From an uncultured Lachnospiraceae bacterium (GTDB lineage Bacteria > Bacillota > Clostridia > Lachnospirales > Lachnospiraceae), in NCBI GenBank assembly GCA_910584945.1, contig CAJUDY010000037.1:1-39968 (forward strand): a stretch of DNA of 39,968 bases. The letters run 5' to 3'. This document shows positions 15,521 through 24,224 of this stretch, piece by piece (within the stretch, counting starts at the first letter, position 1; every line of letters starts with the position of its first letter). Both the position numbers and the translations under genes were made by a program. Below the pieces are notes generated by a model that had not been told where the DNA came from, made no database searches, and was given only the letters and a program-made list of their open reading frames with translations.

Positions 15521-16820
15521 ATTTTTTCTTGTCATGCACGCTGATCTCCCTGCCAAGCTGCACCTCGATAACCTTCAATTCCGTATCCGCGATCAACGTA
15601 TGGCGACAGCCTGCCTGCATGGTCACTACATCGCCCGCTTTCACCGGCTGTTCCATGCCGTCCACGATACTGCGGCCCTTTCCGGAAATCACCGTCCAGA
15701 CCTCGTCCCGCCGCTCATGGCTGTGGTAATTCATCTGATGTCCTTTGTTCAACGTTACCTTAATGGTCATGCTCTCATCTTCCACGTCCAGCACCCGGAA
15801 ACTTCCCCAGGATTTCTCCGCGAACATGATCTGCTGATCAATCTTATCCACATAAGGTTTGATGTAGCTGGACTGCTCCTTATCGGATACAAGAATGCCT
15901 TCCGGACTCGCGGACACCACCATGTCCTTTAAACCCATGCAGAGTACCGGCACATCCAGCTCGTTGATCACATGGACGTTCTCACACTGGTCATTCAGGA
16001 TGGATTTTCCGATGGACGGCTCTTCCATGGCTTCCGTCAGCGTATTCCAGGTGCCCAGATCCTTCCACTCTCCCGCGAACCGCATCACCTGAATCTTGTC
16101 TTCCTTCTCCACCACCGCGTAGTCAAAGCTGATTTTTTCAAGAGTATTATATTTGCCGAACAGGTCCTGATAATCTGCAAAATCCAGCAGTTCATGGGCC
16201 TTTTCCAGCACATATCCAAGCCGATAGGCGAACACGCCACCGTTCCAGAGGGCGCCTTTTTCGATATAGGTCTTTGCGGTCTCCTGGTCGGGTTTTTCTT
16301 TGAAGGTGGACACCGGACTTACCTGCCCCTTGTCACCGGGGATGATATAGCCGTACTTCTCGCTGGGATAGGTGGGCTCGATGCCCATCAGCACCAGATT
16401 CGACTCCCCTGTTTCCGCCAGTCTGCCAAGCTCCTTCAAGGCCGCGAAATAATCTTCGTTCACATAAGGATCCACCGGGCAGACCACCACAGCCTCCTCC
16501 TCTCCCACTCCCTGGACATCGTGAAGATAGGCGCTCGCCAGGGCAATGGCCGGAAACGTATCCCGTCTGCAGGGTTCCACAGAGATCCCCACATGCTCTC
16601 CTAACTGGTTATGAATGGCCGACACCTGGGTCTTGGATGTGGCGATGGTCACGGTGGCATCCGGATCTACCTTCCTGATCTGGCGGTATACCCGCTGAAC
16701 CATGGACTCGTATTCGCCCTCCGGTGTCTGAAAGATCTTGATAAACTGTTTGGAACGGATATCATTGGAAAGGGGCCAGAGGCGTTTTCCGGAGCCTCCG
16801 GACAAAAGTACAATATTCAT
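15504..16820 (-). CDS. manC: Mannose-1-phosphate guanylyltransferase with cupin domain
   Basis: This 438-residue enzyme makes GDP-mannose from mannose 1-phosphate and GTP. The N-terminal nucleotidyltransferase shows LLSGGSGKRLWPLSNDIRSK (GTP-binding loop) and EKPD. The C-terminal cupin (NYHSHERRDEVWTVISGKG) matches the region that carries phosphomannose isomerase activity in bifunctional ManC/AlgA proteins. Because a separate manA follows, this cupin may be only structural. The ATG starts right after the fcl stop (three bases). A phosphomannomutase, needed between the two steps, is not in the window. Confidence 0.92.
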   Translation of the reverse strand: MNIVLLSGGSGKRLWPLSNDIRSKQFIKIFQTPEGEYESMVQRVYRQIRKVDPDATVTIATSKTQVSAIHNQLGEHVGISVEPCRRDTFPAIALASAYLHDVQGVGEEEAVVVCPVDPYVNEDYFAALKELGRLAETGESNLVLMGIEPTYPSEKYGYIIPGDKGQVSPVSTFKEKPDQETAKTYIEKGALWNGGVFAYRLGYVLEKAHELLDFADYQDLFGKYNTLEKISFDYAVVEKEDKIQVMRFAGEWKDLGTWNTLTEAMEEPSIGKSILNDQCENVHVINELDVPVLCMGLKDMVVSASPEGILVSDKEQSSYIKPYVDKIDQQIMFAEKSWGSFRVLDVEDESMTIKVTLNKGHQMNYHSHERRDEVWTVISGKGRSIVDGMEQPVKAGDVVTMQAGCRHTLIADTELKVIEVQLGREISVHDKKKYELED

Positions 16821-16823
16821 GTT

Positions 16824-17768
16824 CTACCTCTCTGCTCTCATGGGATTATTCAAAAAGTCTTCATAGGCAAGACGGATGCCGTCTTTCAGTTCCGTCTTGT
16901 AAGTCCAGCCAAGGGCCGCGCTCTTGGACACATCCAGAAGCTTCCTGGGCGTCCCATTGGGTTTCGTGGGGTCCCAGCGGATCTCTCCGGAGTACCCGAT
17001 CACCTCCGCCACCAGCTCCGTCAGTTCCTTGATCGTCAGCTCCTTGCCGGTGCCCGCGTTCACGGTCTCGTTGCCGCTGTAGTGATTCATCAGAAAAACG
17101 CAGAGATTGGCCAGATCATCCACATACAGGAACTCCCGCAGAGGACTGCCGTCTCCCCAGCAGGTTACATAAGGAAGATTCTGCTCCTTTGCCTCATGGA
17201 ACCGCCGGATCAAGGCCGGAAGCACATGGCTGTGGGTGGGGTGATAGTTGTCGTTGGGCCCGTACAGATTGGTGGGCATAACGGAGATGTAATCTGTCCC
17301 GTACTGGCGGTTCAGGAATTCACAGTATTTCAGCCCTGAGATCTTCGCCAGAGCATAGGCCTCATTGGTCTTCTCAAGCTCCGAAGTCAGAAGGCAGCTT
17401 TCCTTCATGGGCTGAGGCGCCATCCGGGGATAGATGCAGGAGGAGCCCAAGAACTCCAGCTTCTTGCAGCCATTCTTCCAGGCCTCGTGAATCACATTCA
17501 TCTCCAGAATCATATTGTCATACATAAAGTCCGCCAGGGCGTCCTGGTTCGCCACGATGCCGCCCACCTTCGCCGCCGCCAGGAACACATAATCCGGCTT
17601 TTCCTCCGCGAAAAAGGCCTCCACCTGGTCCTGACGGCACAGGTTCAGTTCCTTATGGGTGCGGGTGATGAGATTCTCATAGCCCTGGCGCCTTAACTCT
17701 CTTACAATGGCGGAACCCACCATCCCCCGGTGGCCCGCCACATAGATCTTTCCGTCTTTTTCCATCAT
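16824..17768 (-). CDS. fcl: GDP-L-fucose synthase
   Basis: This 314-residue NADPH-dependent short-chain dehydrogenase converts GDP-4-keto-6-deoxymannose to GDP-L-fucose by epimerisation and reduction. It shows the Rossmann motif GHRGMVGSA, the catalytic YALAK (Tyr-x3-Lys) and family pieces NLYGPNDNYHPTHSHVLPAL and WGDGSPLREFLYVDDLA. Length is normal. It starts 16 bases after the gmd stop in the same operon, so the two steps of GDP-fucose synthesis are together. Confidence 0.95.
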   Translation of the reverse strand: MMEKDGKIYVAGHRGMVGSAIVRELRRQGYENLITRTHKELNLCRQDQVEAFFAEEKPDYVFLAAAKVGGIVANQDALADFMYDNMILEMNVIHEAWKNGCKKLEFLGSSCIYPRMAPQPMKESCLLTSELEKTNEAYALAKISGLKYCEFLNRQYGTDYISVMPTNLYGPNDNYHPTHSHVLPALIRRFHEAKEQNLPYVTCWGDGSPLREFLYVDDLANLCVFLMNHYSGNETVNAGTGKELTIKELTELVAEVIGYSGEIRWDPTKPNGTPRKLLDVSKSAALGWTYKTELKDGIRLAYEDFLNNPMRAER

Positions 17769-17784
17769 CGTCTCTCACGCTCCT

Positions 17785-18837
17785 CTACTGCAGCGCCTTT
17801 GCGGCCGCTTCTCTTTTCGCCAGGTTCCGGTCGTGCTCCGCCATAATGCGCACCAGCTCCTCATAACTGGTCTTCTGAGGATTCCAGCCAAGGACCGTCT
17901 TCGCCTTTGTGGGATCTCCCCAGAGGTTGTCCACGTCCGTGGGGCGGAACCACTCCGGATTCACACACACCAGCATCCGTCCGGTGGACACGTCGTAGCC
18001 TTTTTCTTCCAGTCCTTCCCCTTCCCACCGAAGGGTGATGCCGTTGGCCGCAAAAGCCCTCTCTGTAAAATCTCTCACTGTGTGCTGCTCGCCTGTGGCA
18101 ATCACAAAGTCCTCGGGCGTCTCATGCTGCAGAATCAGCCACATACACTCCACGTAATCCTTCGCGTAGCCCCAATCCCTGAGGGAATCCATATTGCCCA
18201 GCTCCAGATGATCCTGCAGGCCTTCCGCGATCCGCCCCGCCGCCAGGGTAATCTTTCTGGTCACGAAGTTTTCTCCCCGACGCTCGGACTCATGATTGAA
18301 CAGGATGCCGTTCACCGCGAACATCCCGTAAGCCTCCCGGTACTCTTTGGTAATCCAGAAGCCGTACTGCTTCGCCACCGCGTAGGGACTGTAGGGATGG
18401 AAGGGCGTGGTCTCGCTCTGGGGCACCTCCTCCACCTTTCCGTACAGCTCAGAGGTGGACGCCTGATAGATCTTCGTCGTCTTTGTCAGACCCAGGATAC
18501 GCACCGCCTCCAGAATCCGCAGCACGCCGATGGCGTCCACCTCCCCGGAATACTCCGGCACGTCGAAGGACACCTGTACGTGAGACTGGGCCGCCAGATT
18601 ATAGATCTCGTCCGGTCTCACCAGGGAGATCACCCGCATGAGTGACGAAGAGTCCGACAGGTCCCCGTCATGCAGCGTCACCGCGTGCTTTGCCAGAAGG
18701 TGATCAATACGGGTCGTATTCGCCAGAGACGCCCGGCGGGTGATCCCGTGCACCTCATATTCCTTGTCCAACAGAAATTCCGCCAGATAGGAACCGTCCT
18801 GTCCCGTGATTCCGGTAATCAATGCTTTCTTTGCCAT
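17785..18837 (-). CDS. gmd: GDP-mannose 4,6-dehydratase
   Basis: This 350-residue enzyme removes water from GDP-mannose to give GDP-4-keto-6-deoxymannose. It has the NADP-binding motif GITGQDGSYLAEFL, the catalytic Tyr-x3-Lys in YSPYAVAKQYG, and FNHESERRGENFVTRKIT, a Gmd signature. The ATG at 18837 is chosen because GAGGAAG lies six bases upstream; the longer frame begins with an unusual MRKIR. It heads the GDP-fucose operon and is divergent from the AraC-type regulator, with about 180 bases between them. Confidence 0.95.
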   Translation of the reverse strand: MAKKALITGITGQDGSYLAEFLLDKEYEVHGITRRASLANTTRIDHLLAKHAVTLHDGDLSDSSSLMRVISLVRPDEIYNLAAQSHVQVSFDVPEYSGEVDAIGVLRILEAVRILGLTKTTKIYQASTSELYGKVEEVPQSETTPFHPYSPYAVAKQYGFWITKEYREAYGMFAVNGILFNHESERRGENFVTRKITLAAGRIAEGLQDHLELGNMDSLRDWGYAKDYVECMWLILQHETPEDFVIATGEQHTVRDFTERAFAANGITLRWEGEGLEEKGYDVSTGRMLVCVNPEWFRPTDVDNLWGDPTKAKTVLGWNPQKTSYEELVRIMAEHDRNLAKREAAAKALQ

Positions 18838-18866
18838 TCTGATCTTCCTCAACTTTCCTCTTTATT

Positions 18867-18955
18867 TTGGAAATACTTTTCCTGTTAGTGTAATCATTTC
18901 CTGCTATTTTAATAAAAAAGAGCAGAAATTTTAAGAGAGAATCTTGGAAAGTACT
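18867..18955. promoter_or_regulatory. Two direct-repeat sites in the gmd/AraC divergent spacer
   Basis: TTGGAAATACT (18867-18877) and TTGGAAAGTACT (18944-18955) are near-identical direct repeats on the plus strand, 77 bases apart. Direct repeats are typical of AraC-family operators, so they may be contact sites of the neighbouring regulator. This is a weak inference. The spacer also has a TATAAT at 18978-18983 that may serve as the -10 box of the AraC gene, with no good -35 box. Confidence 0.3.
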
Positions 18956-19014
18956 AGCATAATATTGGCTTTTCCGTTATAATAGTAAAAAATGTAGAAA
19001 TGAGGAGATTTTCC

Positions 19015-19884
19015 ATGGACCCTGCCTCTCTGTTTCACGGCAATCTGGTCACCACCAGCCGCATCCTGCACACCCCCTCCAACTTTGCCAAGACCAGCCT
19101 CATCCATCTGCAGGAGACCGGCTCTCTCAAAGCCACGAAGCCTCACACCAGCCGGCGAAGCGGCCTTGCCTCCTATCTGTTCTTCCTGGTAAAGTCCGGA
19201 TACGGAACTCTGGAATACGAAGGCTCCCTCCATCCTTTGAAGGAGGGGGACTGCGTCTTCCTGGACTGCCGGAAGGCTTACTCCCACCGCACCTCCGACG
19301 ACTTATGGCAGCTCCGGTGGGTTCATTTCTACGGCCCGAACATGGGAAGCATCTATGACAAGTACATGGAGCGGGGCGGACGACCCTGCTTTCATCCTCA
19401 GGATGCGGAGCCCTATGAACAGATTCTCGGGGAACTCTACGAGATTGCCTCCACCCAGGATTACGTGCGGGACATGCGGATCTTCGAAAAACTCGCCTCG
19501 CTTCTGACCCTTTTGATGGAGGAGAGCTGGAATCCGGAACTCCGTCGGCGCAAGGCGCTCAAACGGCAGAATCTCCAGAACGTCAAAGAATACCTGGAGG
19601 AACATTATATGGAAAAAATCCAGCTTGACCGGCTGGCGGAGCAGTTCTACATCAACAAGTTCTATTTGACCCGCATCTTCAAAGAGCAGTTCGGCGTCTC
19701 CATCAACAGCTATCTGGTGCAGATCCGCATCACCCATGCCAAGCAGCTTCTGCGCTTCACGGACCGGACCATCGAAGCCATCGGTCGGGAATGCGGCGTC
19801 GAAGACGCCAATTACTTTTCCCGCATTTTTAAAAACGTGGAAGGCATCAGTCCGGGGGAATTCCGCCGGATGTGGCAGTCTTAA
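19015..19884 (+). CDS. AraC-family transcriptional regulator with N-terminal cupin
   Basis: The 289-residue protein has an AraC-type sensor domain (residues ~15-130: LVKSGYGTLEYEGSLHPLKE, then GDCVFLDC) and a C-terminal double helix-turn-helix (EKIQLDRLAEQFYINKFYLT, RIFKEQFGVS, then FTDRTIEAIGRECGVEDANY). Members usually sense sugars or glycans. The ATG at 19015 has GAGGAG eight bases upstream. It is divergent from the GDP-fucose operon and is followed 20 bases later by a MerR-type gene on the same strand, so it may control fucose-sugar synthesis or the genes downstream. Confidence 0.88.
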   Translation: MDPASLFHGNLVTTSRILHTPSNFAKTSLIHLQETGSLKATKPHTSRRSGLASYLFFLVKSGYGTLEYEGSLHPLKEGDCVFLDCRKAYSHRTSDDLWQLRWVHFYGPNMGSIYDKYMERGGRPCFHPQDAEPYEQILGELYEIASTQDYVRDMRIFEKLASLLTLLMEESWNPELRRRKALKRQNLQNVKEYLEEHYMEKIQLDRLAEQFYINKFYLTRIFKEQFGVSINSYLVQIRITHAKQLLRFTDRTIEAIGRECGVEDANYFSRIFKNVEGISPGEFRRMWQS

Positions 19885-19904
19885 CCAGCAGAAAAGAGGT
19901 TCCC

Positions 19905-21086
19905 ATGAAGCTTCCAGGCTATTATTCCTCCGGACAGTTCGCCCGCATGGCCGGCGTATCCGTGCGAACCATCCGATTTTATGACAAGCAGAATATATTG
20001 AAGCCGTCTTATGTCAACCCTGTCGGCGCGCGCTTTTATACGGACTCGGACTTGGCAAAACTTCAGCAGATTTTGCTCTTAAAATATCTGGGATTTTCCC
20101 TGGAAGATATCCGGGAGATGACCATCGGCAACACGGACTATCATCTGCTGAAAAATTCCTTGAATCTGCAGAAAAAACTGGTCCAGGACCGGATCGAGCA
20201 GATGCAGCTGGTAGAGAGCGCCATCGAGGACACGGTCCGCGCCATAGAAGAAGAACATCAGATCGACTGGAGCCATATGCTGGATCTGATTCATCTGACC
20301 GGCATGGAGAAAAGCCTGAAACTCCAGTACCAGAACGCCACCAACATCTCCGCACGCATCCGTCTGCACCGGGACTATTCTGCCAATCCCCAGGGATGGT
20401 TTCCCTGGATCTATGGGCAGTGCCGGATCAGGAGCGGCATGCGGATTCTGGAACTTGGCTGCGGCAACGGCGCCCTCTGGACGGAAAATCTTTCCCGGAT
20501 TCCCCCGGACATACAGATCGCGCTGTCGGATATTTCCGAGGGCATGCTGCGAGATGCCCGAAGAAGTATCGGCCCAAAGGATTCCCGCTTTTCCTTTCAG
20601 ACCTTCGACTGCGCCCGGATCCCCTATCCGGACAGCCGCTTTGATCTGGTGATCGCCAACCACGTGCTCTTCTACTGCAGTGATCTTCCGGGGGTGTGCC
20701 GGGAAGTCCGAAGGGTCCTTAGGAAAAAGGGCCGCTTTGTGTGCAGCGCCTACGGGCGGGATCACATGAAAGAGATCAGCAAGCTGGTCACTCAGTTCGA
20801 CAGCCGTATCGTCCTCTCCGCGGAAAAGCTCTACGACAACTTCGGTCTGGAGAACGGAGAAGAGATCTTAAAGTCCTGCTTCTCCTCCATCGAATGCTCT
20901 CTCTATGAGGACTCCATCACGCTGGACCGGGCGGAACCCCTGATCGAATACATCCTCTCCTGTCACGGCAACCAGAACCAGATCCTTCTGGACCGCTACA
21001 AAGAATTCCTGGCCTTTACGGAGAAAAAGACCGCCGGGGGATTCCACATCACCAAACACGCCGGAATCTTTTCCTGCTCTCCCTGA
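19905..21086 (+). CDS. MerR-type regulator fused to a SAM-dependent methyltransferase
   Basis: The 393-residue protein has an N-terminal MerR helix-turn-helix (residues ~1-75: SSGQFARMAGVSVRTIRFYD, KLQQILLLKYLGFSLEDIRE) and a dimerisation coiled coil (~80-115). A class I methyltransferase follows, with motif I ILELGCGNGALW, acidic motif SDISEGM and motif IV-like DLVIANHVLFYCSDL. The catalytic partner is unknown: it might modify a small molecule or use SAM as a ligand. The ATG at 19905 has AGAGG before it, and the ORF lies 20 bases after the AraC gene. The promoter 50-80 bases downstream has a 19-base spacer with a central dyad, the classic MerR target geometry. Confidence 0.85.
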   Translation: MKLPGYYSSGQFARMAGVSVRTIRFYDKQNILKPSYVNPVGARFYTDSDLAKLQQILLLKYLGFSLEDIREMTIGNTDYHLLKNSLNLQKKLVQDRIEQMQLVESAIEDTVRAIEEEHQIDWSHMLDLIHLTGMEKSLKLQYQNATNISARIRLHRDYSANPQGWFPWIYGQCRIRSGMRILELGCGNGALWTENLSRIPPDIQIALSDISEGMLRDARRSIGPKDSRFSFQTFDCARIPYPDSRFDLVIANHVLFYCSDLPGVCREVRRVLRKKGRFVCSAYGRDHMKEISKLVTQFDSRIVLSAEKLYDNFGLENGEEILKSCFSSIECSLYEDSITLDRAEPLIEYILSCHGNQNQILLDRYKEFLAFTEKKTAGGFHITKHAGIFSCSP

Positions 21087-21138
21087 TGTATGAAACGCGC
21101 AGTTTTTGGAAAATTTTATAAAGTAATGAAAAAAGAGC

Positions 21139-21169
21139 TTGAAGGTGACCTTACGTCATCTTCTATAAT
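21139..21169 (+). promoter_or_regulatory. MerR-type promoter with 19-bp spacer and dyad upstream of rmlB
   Basis: TTGAAG (21139-21144) and TATAAT (21164-21169) are 19 bases apart, too long for ordinary promoters but typical of promoters activated by MerR proteins, which untwist the spacer. A dyad with arms GAAGGTGAC and GTCATCTTC (one mismatched pair, five-base centre; 21141-21163) fills this spacer. The preceding gene encodes a MerR-type protein, so it is the natural candidate activator. Confidence 0.6.
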
Positions 21170-21222
21170 ATACCTGTCAACCAGCAAAACATCTTTTTTC
21201 AGGAAAGGAACAAAGCAAACAT

Positions 21223-22251
21223 ATGAACCAAACGACGATCATCGTAACCGGCGGAGCCGGATTCATCGGAAGCAACTTTATCTTCCATATGCTGAACAAA
21301 TATCCGGACTACCGGATCATCTGCCTGGACTGCCTGACTTACGCCGGCAATCTGTCTACTCTGGAGCCGGTGATGGACAACCCGAACTTTCGTTTTGTAA
21401 AGGAAAGCATCACAGACCGTGAGGCGGTCTACCGGCTTTTTGAGGAAGAGCACCCGGACATGGTCGTGAACTTCGCCGCGGAGAGCCATGTGGACCGCTC
21501 CATCGAGAATCCTCAGGTATTTCTCGACACCAACATCATCGGCACTTCCGTCCTGATGGACGCCTGCAGAAAATATGGGATCAAGCGCTATCACCAGGTG
21601 TCCACCGATGAGGTATACGGGGATCTGCCTCTCGACCGTCCGGATCTCTTCTTCACGGAGGAGACGCCCATCCACACGTCCAGCCCTTACTCTTCCAGCA
21701 AAGCGGCGGCAGACCTTCTGGTGCTGGCTTATCACCGCACCTATGGGCTGCCGGTGTCTATCAGCCGATGCTCCAACAACTACGGGCCCTATCATTTCCC
21801 GGAGAAGCTGATCCCGCTGATGATTGCCAACGCGCTGAACGACAAGCCGCTTCCCGTCTACGGAGCCGGAGAAAATGTCCGGGACTGGCTGTATGTAGAA
21901 GATCACTGCAAGGCCATCGACCTGGTGATCCATAAGGGACGCGTGGGAGAGGTCTATAACATCGGCGGACACAATGAGATGAAAAATATCGATATTGTGA
22001 AGATCATCTGCAAGGCCCTTGGAAAACCGGAGAGTCTGATCACCTATGTCACAGACCGGAAGGGGCATGATATGCGCTACGCCATCGACCCCACCAAGAT
22101 TCACACGGAGCTTGGATGGCTGCCGGAGACGAAGTTCGCGGACGGGATTCAGAAGACCATTCAGTGGTATCTGAACCATAAGGAGTGGTGGGAGACCATT
22201 ATTTCCGGGGAGTATCAGAATTATTATGCGAAGATGTATGGGAACCGGTAG
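21223..22251 (+). CDS. rmlB: dTDP-glucose 4,6-dehydratase
   Basis: This 342-residue enzyme converts dTDP-glucose to dTDP-4-keto-6-deoxyglucose, a step of dTDP-rhamnose synthesis. It shows TGGAGFIGSN (NAD binding), STDEVYGDL, the catalytic YSSSK (Tyr-x3-Lys) and SNNYGPYHFPEKLIPLMI. Length is normal. rmlD follows 33 bases later. rmlA and rmlC are not in the window, so they must be elsewhere if the pathway is complete. Expression probably depends on the MerR-type promoter just upstream. Confidence 0.93.
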   Translation: MNQTTIIVTGGAGFIGSNFIFHMLNKYPDYRIICLDCLTYAGNLSTLEPVMDNPNFRFVKESITDREAVYRLFEEEHPDMVVNFAAESHVDRSIENPQVFLDTNIIGTSVLMDACRKYGIKRYHQVSTDEVYGDLPLDRPDLFFTEETPIHTSSPYSSSKAAADLLVLAYHRTYGLPVSISRCSNNYGPYHFPEKLIPLMIANALNDKPLPVYGAGENVRDWLYVEDHCKAIDLVIHKGRVGEVYNIGGHNEMKNIDIVKIICKALGKPESLITYVTDRKGHDMRYAIDPTKIHTELGWLPETKFADGIQKTIQWYLNHKEWWETIISGEYQNYYAKMYGNR

Positions 22252-22284
22252 GAAAGTTTGAAATATCATTTGGAGGTATATGAG

Positions 22285-23223
22285 ATGAAGGTATTTGTAA
22301 CGGGAGTCGGAGGACAGCTTGGGCATGATGTGATGAACGAGCTGGCGAAGAGAGGTTATGAGGGGATTGGATCGGATCTGGCGGAGAAGTACAGTGGAAT
22401 TCAGGATGGAAGCGCGGTGACGAAGATGCCCTATGTGCCGATGGACATTACGGACAAGCATGCGATGGAGGCGATGCTTACGGAGCAGAGGCCGGATGTG
22501 GTGGTGCACTGTGCGGCCTGGACGGCGGTGGATATGGCGGAGGACGACGACAAGGTGGAGAAGGTCCGGCTGGTCAATGCGGTGGGGACGGAAAATATCG
22601 CTCTGGCTTGCCACGCTCTGGACTGTAAGATGGTCTATCTGTCCACGGACTATGTCTTCGACGGCCTGGGGGAGGAGCCCTGGCAGCCGGACTGCAAGGA
22701 TTACAAGCCTTTGAATGTCTACGGACAGACCAAACTGGAAGGAGAATTAGCGGTGGCTAATCATGTGGACAAGCATTTTATTGTCCGCATCGCATGGGTC
22801 TTCGGCGTCAACGGCAAGAATTTTATCAAGACCATGCTGAACCTGGGCAAAACCCACGACCGGATCACCGTTGTCAACGACCAGATCGGCACGCCCACCT
22901 ATACGTTCGACCTGGCAAGGCTTCTGGTGGACATGCTGGAGACGGAAAAGTACGGCTATTATCATGCCACCAACGAGGGGGGCTATATCAGCTGGTATGA
23001 TTTTACCGTGGAGATCTTCCGGCAGGCTGCAAAGCTCGGACACCCGGAGTACGGCGACGACAAGATCACGGTCGTCCCGGTCACTACTGCGGAATACGGC
23101 GCTTCCAAGGCAAAACGTCCCTTCAACTCCAGACTGGACAAGAGTAAACTGGTGGAAAACGGCTTCACGCCCCTCCCCACCTGGCAGGATGCGCTTGGGC
23201 GGTATCTGAGGGAGGTTTTGTAA
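22285..23223 (+). CDS. rmlD: dTDP-4-dehydrorhamnose reductase
   Basis: This 312-residue enzyme reduces dTDP-4-keto-L-rhamnose to dTDP-L-rhamnose with NAD(P)H. It shows GVGGQLGHDVM at the N-terminus, STDYVFDG, NVYGQTKLEGE (catalytic Tyr-x3-Lys) and a C-terminal RPFNSRLDKSKL. The ATG at 22285 is chosen because GGAGG lies nine bases upstream; the longer frame begins with TTG and lacks a site. It has several internal DMAED/DDDKV acidic stretches seen in Clostridia. A strong terminator ends the transcript. Confidence 0.92.
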   Translation: MKVFVTGVGGQLGHDVMNELAKRGYEGIGSDLAEKYSGIQDGSAVTKMPYVPMDITDKHAMEAMLTEQRPDVVVHCAAWTAVDMAEDDDKVEKVRLVNAVGTENIALACHALDCKMVYLSTDYVFDGLGEEPWQPDCKDYKPLNVYGQTKLEGELAVANHVDKHFIVRIAWVFGVNGKNFIKTMLNLGKTHDRITVVNDQIGTPTYTFDLARLLVDMLETEKYGYYHATNEGGYISWYDFTVEIFRQAAKLGHPEYGDDKITVVPVTTAEYGASKAKRPFNSRLDKSKLVENGFTPLPTWQDALGRYLREVL

Positions 23224-23242
23224 TACTTGATCTAACGAAAGC

Positions 23243-23292
23243 TTGGCGGGAAGCGGTCACAAATATAACAACCGCTTCCCGCCAAAATTTTC
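23243..23292. terminator. Terminator of rmlBD, shared with the convergent LysR gene
   Basis: Fifteen-base arms TTGGCGGGAAGCGGT and ACCGCTTCCCGCCAA are perfectly complementary around a 13-base loop and are followed by AATTTT on the plus strand. It lies 19 bases after rmlD and 17 bases from the convergent LysR stop, so it may stop transcripts from both sides; the minus-strand T-tract is weak. Confidence 0.85.
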
Positions 23293-23301
23293 AGAATATT
23301 T

Positions 23302-24192
23302 TTACGATATCTTAGATACTTTTTGAAGCATCCTTATAAAATTTTTATCTTTCACACTCAAAGAACGGTTTTTACTTGTCACAAGCGCTGTCGTGCTCTT
23401 CACCGTTTCTTCAATCGAAACCGTCTTTACGCCGAATCCTTCGATATTTTTTGCCAGCTTTTTCATCATCAGAGAAACAGCCAGGCCTTTTTCAATAATT
23501 TTCATCGTATATTCGGGTCTTCCATTCAGATAACAGAACAGTTTTGGACGAAACCCCGCCTTTTTGCATGCTTCCATCGAGATATTGTACAGATCTGCAG
23601 CCAGATTAGGCAGAATAAACTTTTCATTCCTGCATTCCGTCAGACTGACGCATCCTCTGTCCGCCAGAGGATGCTCTTTGGATACCACAATGGCCAGTTC
23701 ATCCTGTACCAACGGCCACTGCACATAAGACTCTTTGTCCAGATAATTGCTTCTGACAATTCCAAAATCTACTTTTCTCTGCTGAAGAGCCGAAAAAATC
23801 TGTACGCTTTCATTCTCGTAAATGTTGACGCTGATATTTGGATATTTCATCTGAAACTGTATGATCCAATCGATGATTTTATAATGACTCAGTACCGGAA
23901 TCGTATATAATGTGATGCTTTCCTTTCTCCCGCATACCATATTACCGATGTCATCCTGCATTGCGTCATAGGTATCCAGCATCTTGATCGCATGCTCGTA
24001 AAAATTTTGACCCACCATCGTCAGCACCACCTTTTTTGCAGTTCTCTCAAACAATTTGGCGCCAAGTTCGTCCTCTAATGCCATGATTTTTTTAGAAACG
24101 GACGACTGTGAAATACAAAATTCATGAGCTGTCTCAGAAAAACTCCTCAGATCTGCCACTGATACAAAATACCGCAATTGCATGATGTCCAT
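23302..24192 (-). CDS. LysR-family regulator of the aldolase/ABC operon
   Basis: This 296-residue LysR protein has the N-terminal helix-turn-helix (RSFSETAHEFCISQSSVSKK, IMALEDELGAKLFERTAKKV) and a substrate-binding domain (~residues 90-295). It is the last gene of the importer-aldolase-dehydrogenase operon, 32 bases after the dehydrogenase stop, with no promoter seen between. A LysR-type dyad lies at about -64 of the operon promoter at 29273-29302, so it probably activates its own operon in response to the substrate. The start ATG has AGAGG nine bases upstream. Confidence 0.88.
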   Translation of the reverse strand: MDIMQLRYFVSVADLRSFSETAHEFCISQSSVSKKIMALEDELGAKLFERTAKKVVLTMVGQNFYEHAIKMLDTYDAMQDDIGNMVCGRKESITLYTIPVLSHYKIIDWIIQFQMKYPNISVNIYENESVQIFSALQQRKVDFGIVRSNYLDKESYVQWPLVQDELAIVVSKEHPLADRGCVSLTECRNEKFILPNLAADLYNISMEACKKAGFRPKLFCYLNGRPEYTMKIIEKGLAVSLMMKKLAKNIEGFGVKTVSIEETVKSTTALVTSKNRSLSVKDKNFIRMLQKVSKIS

Positions 24193-24224
24193 GTCCCAAT
24201 ACCTCTCAAGTGTTTCCCTTTTTC

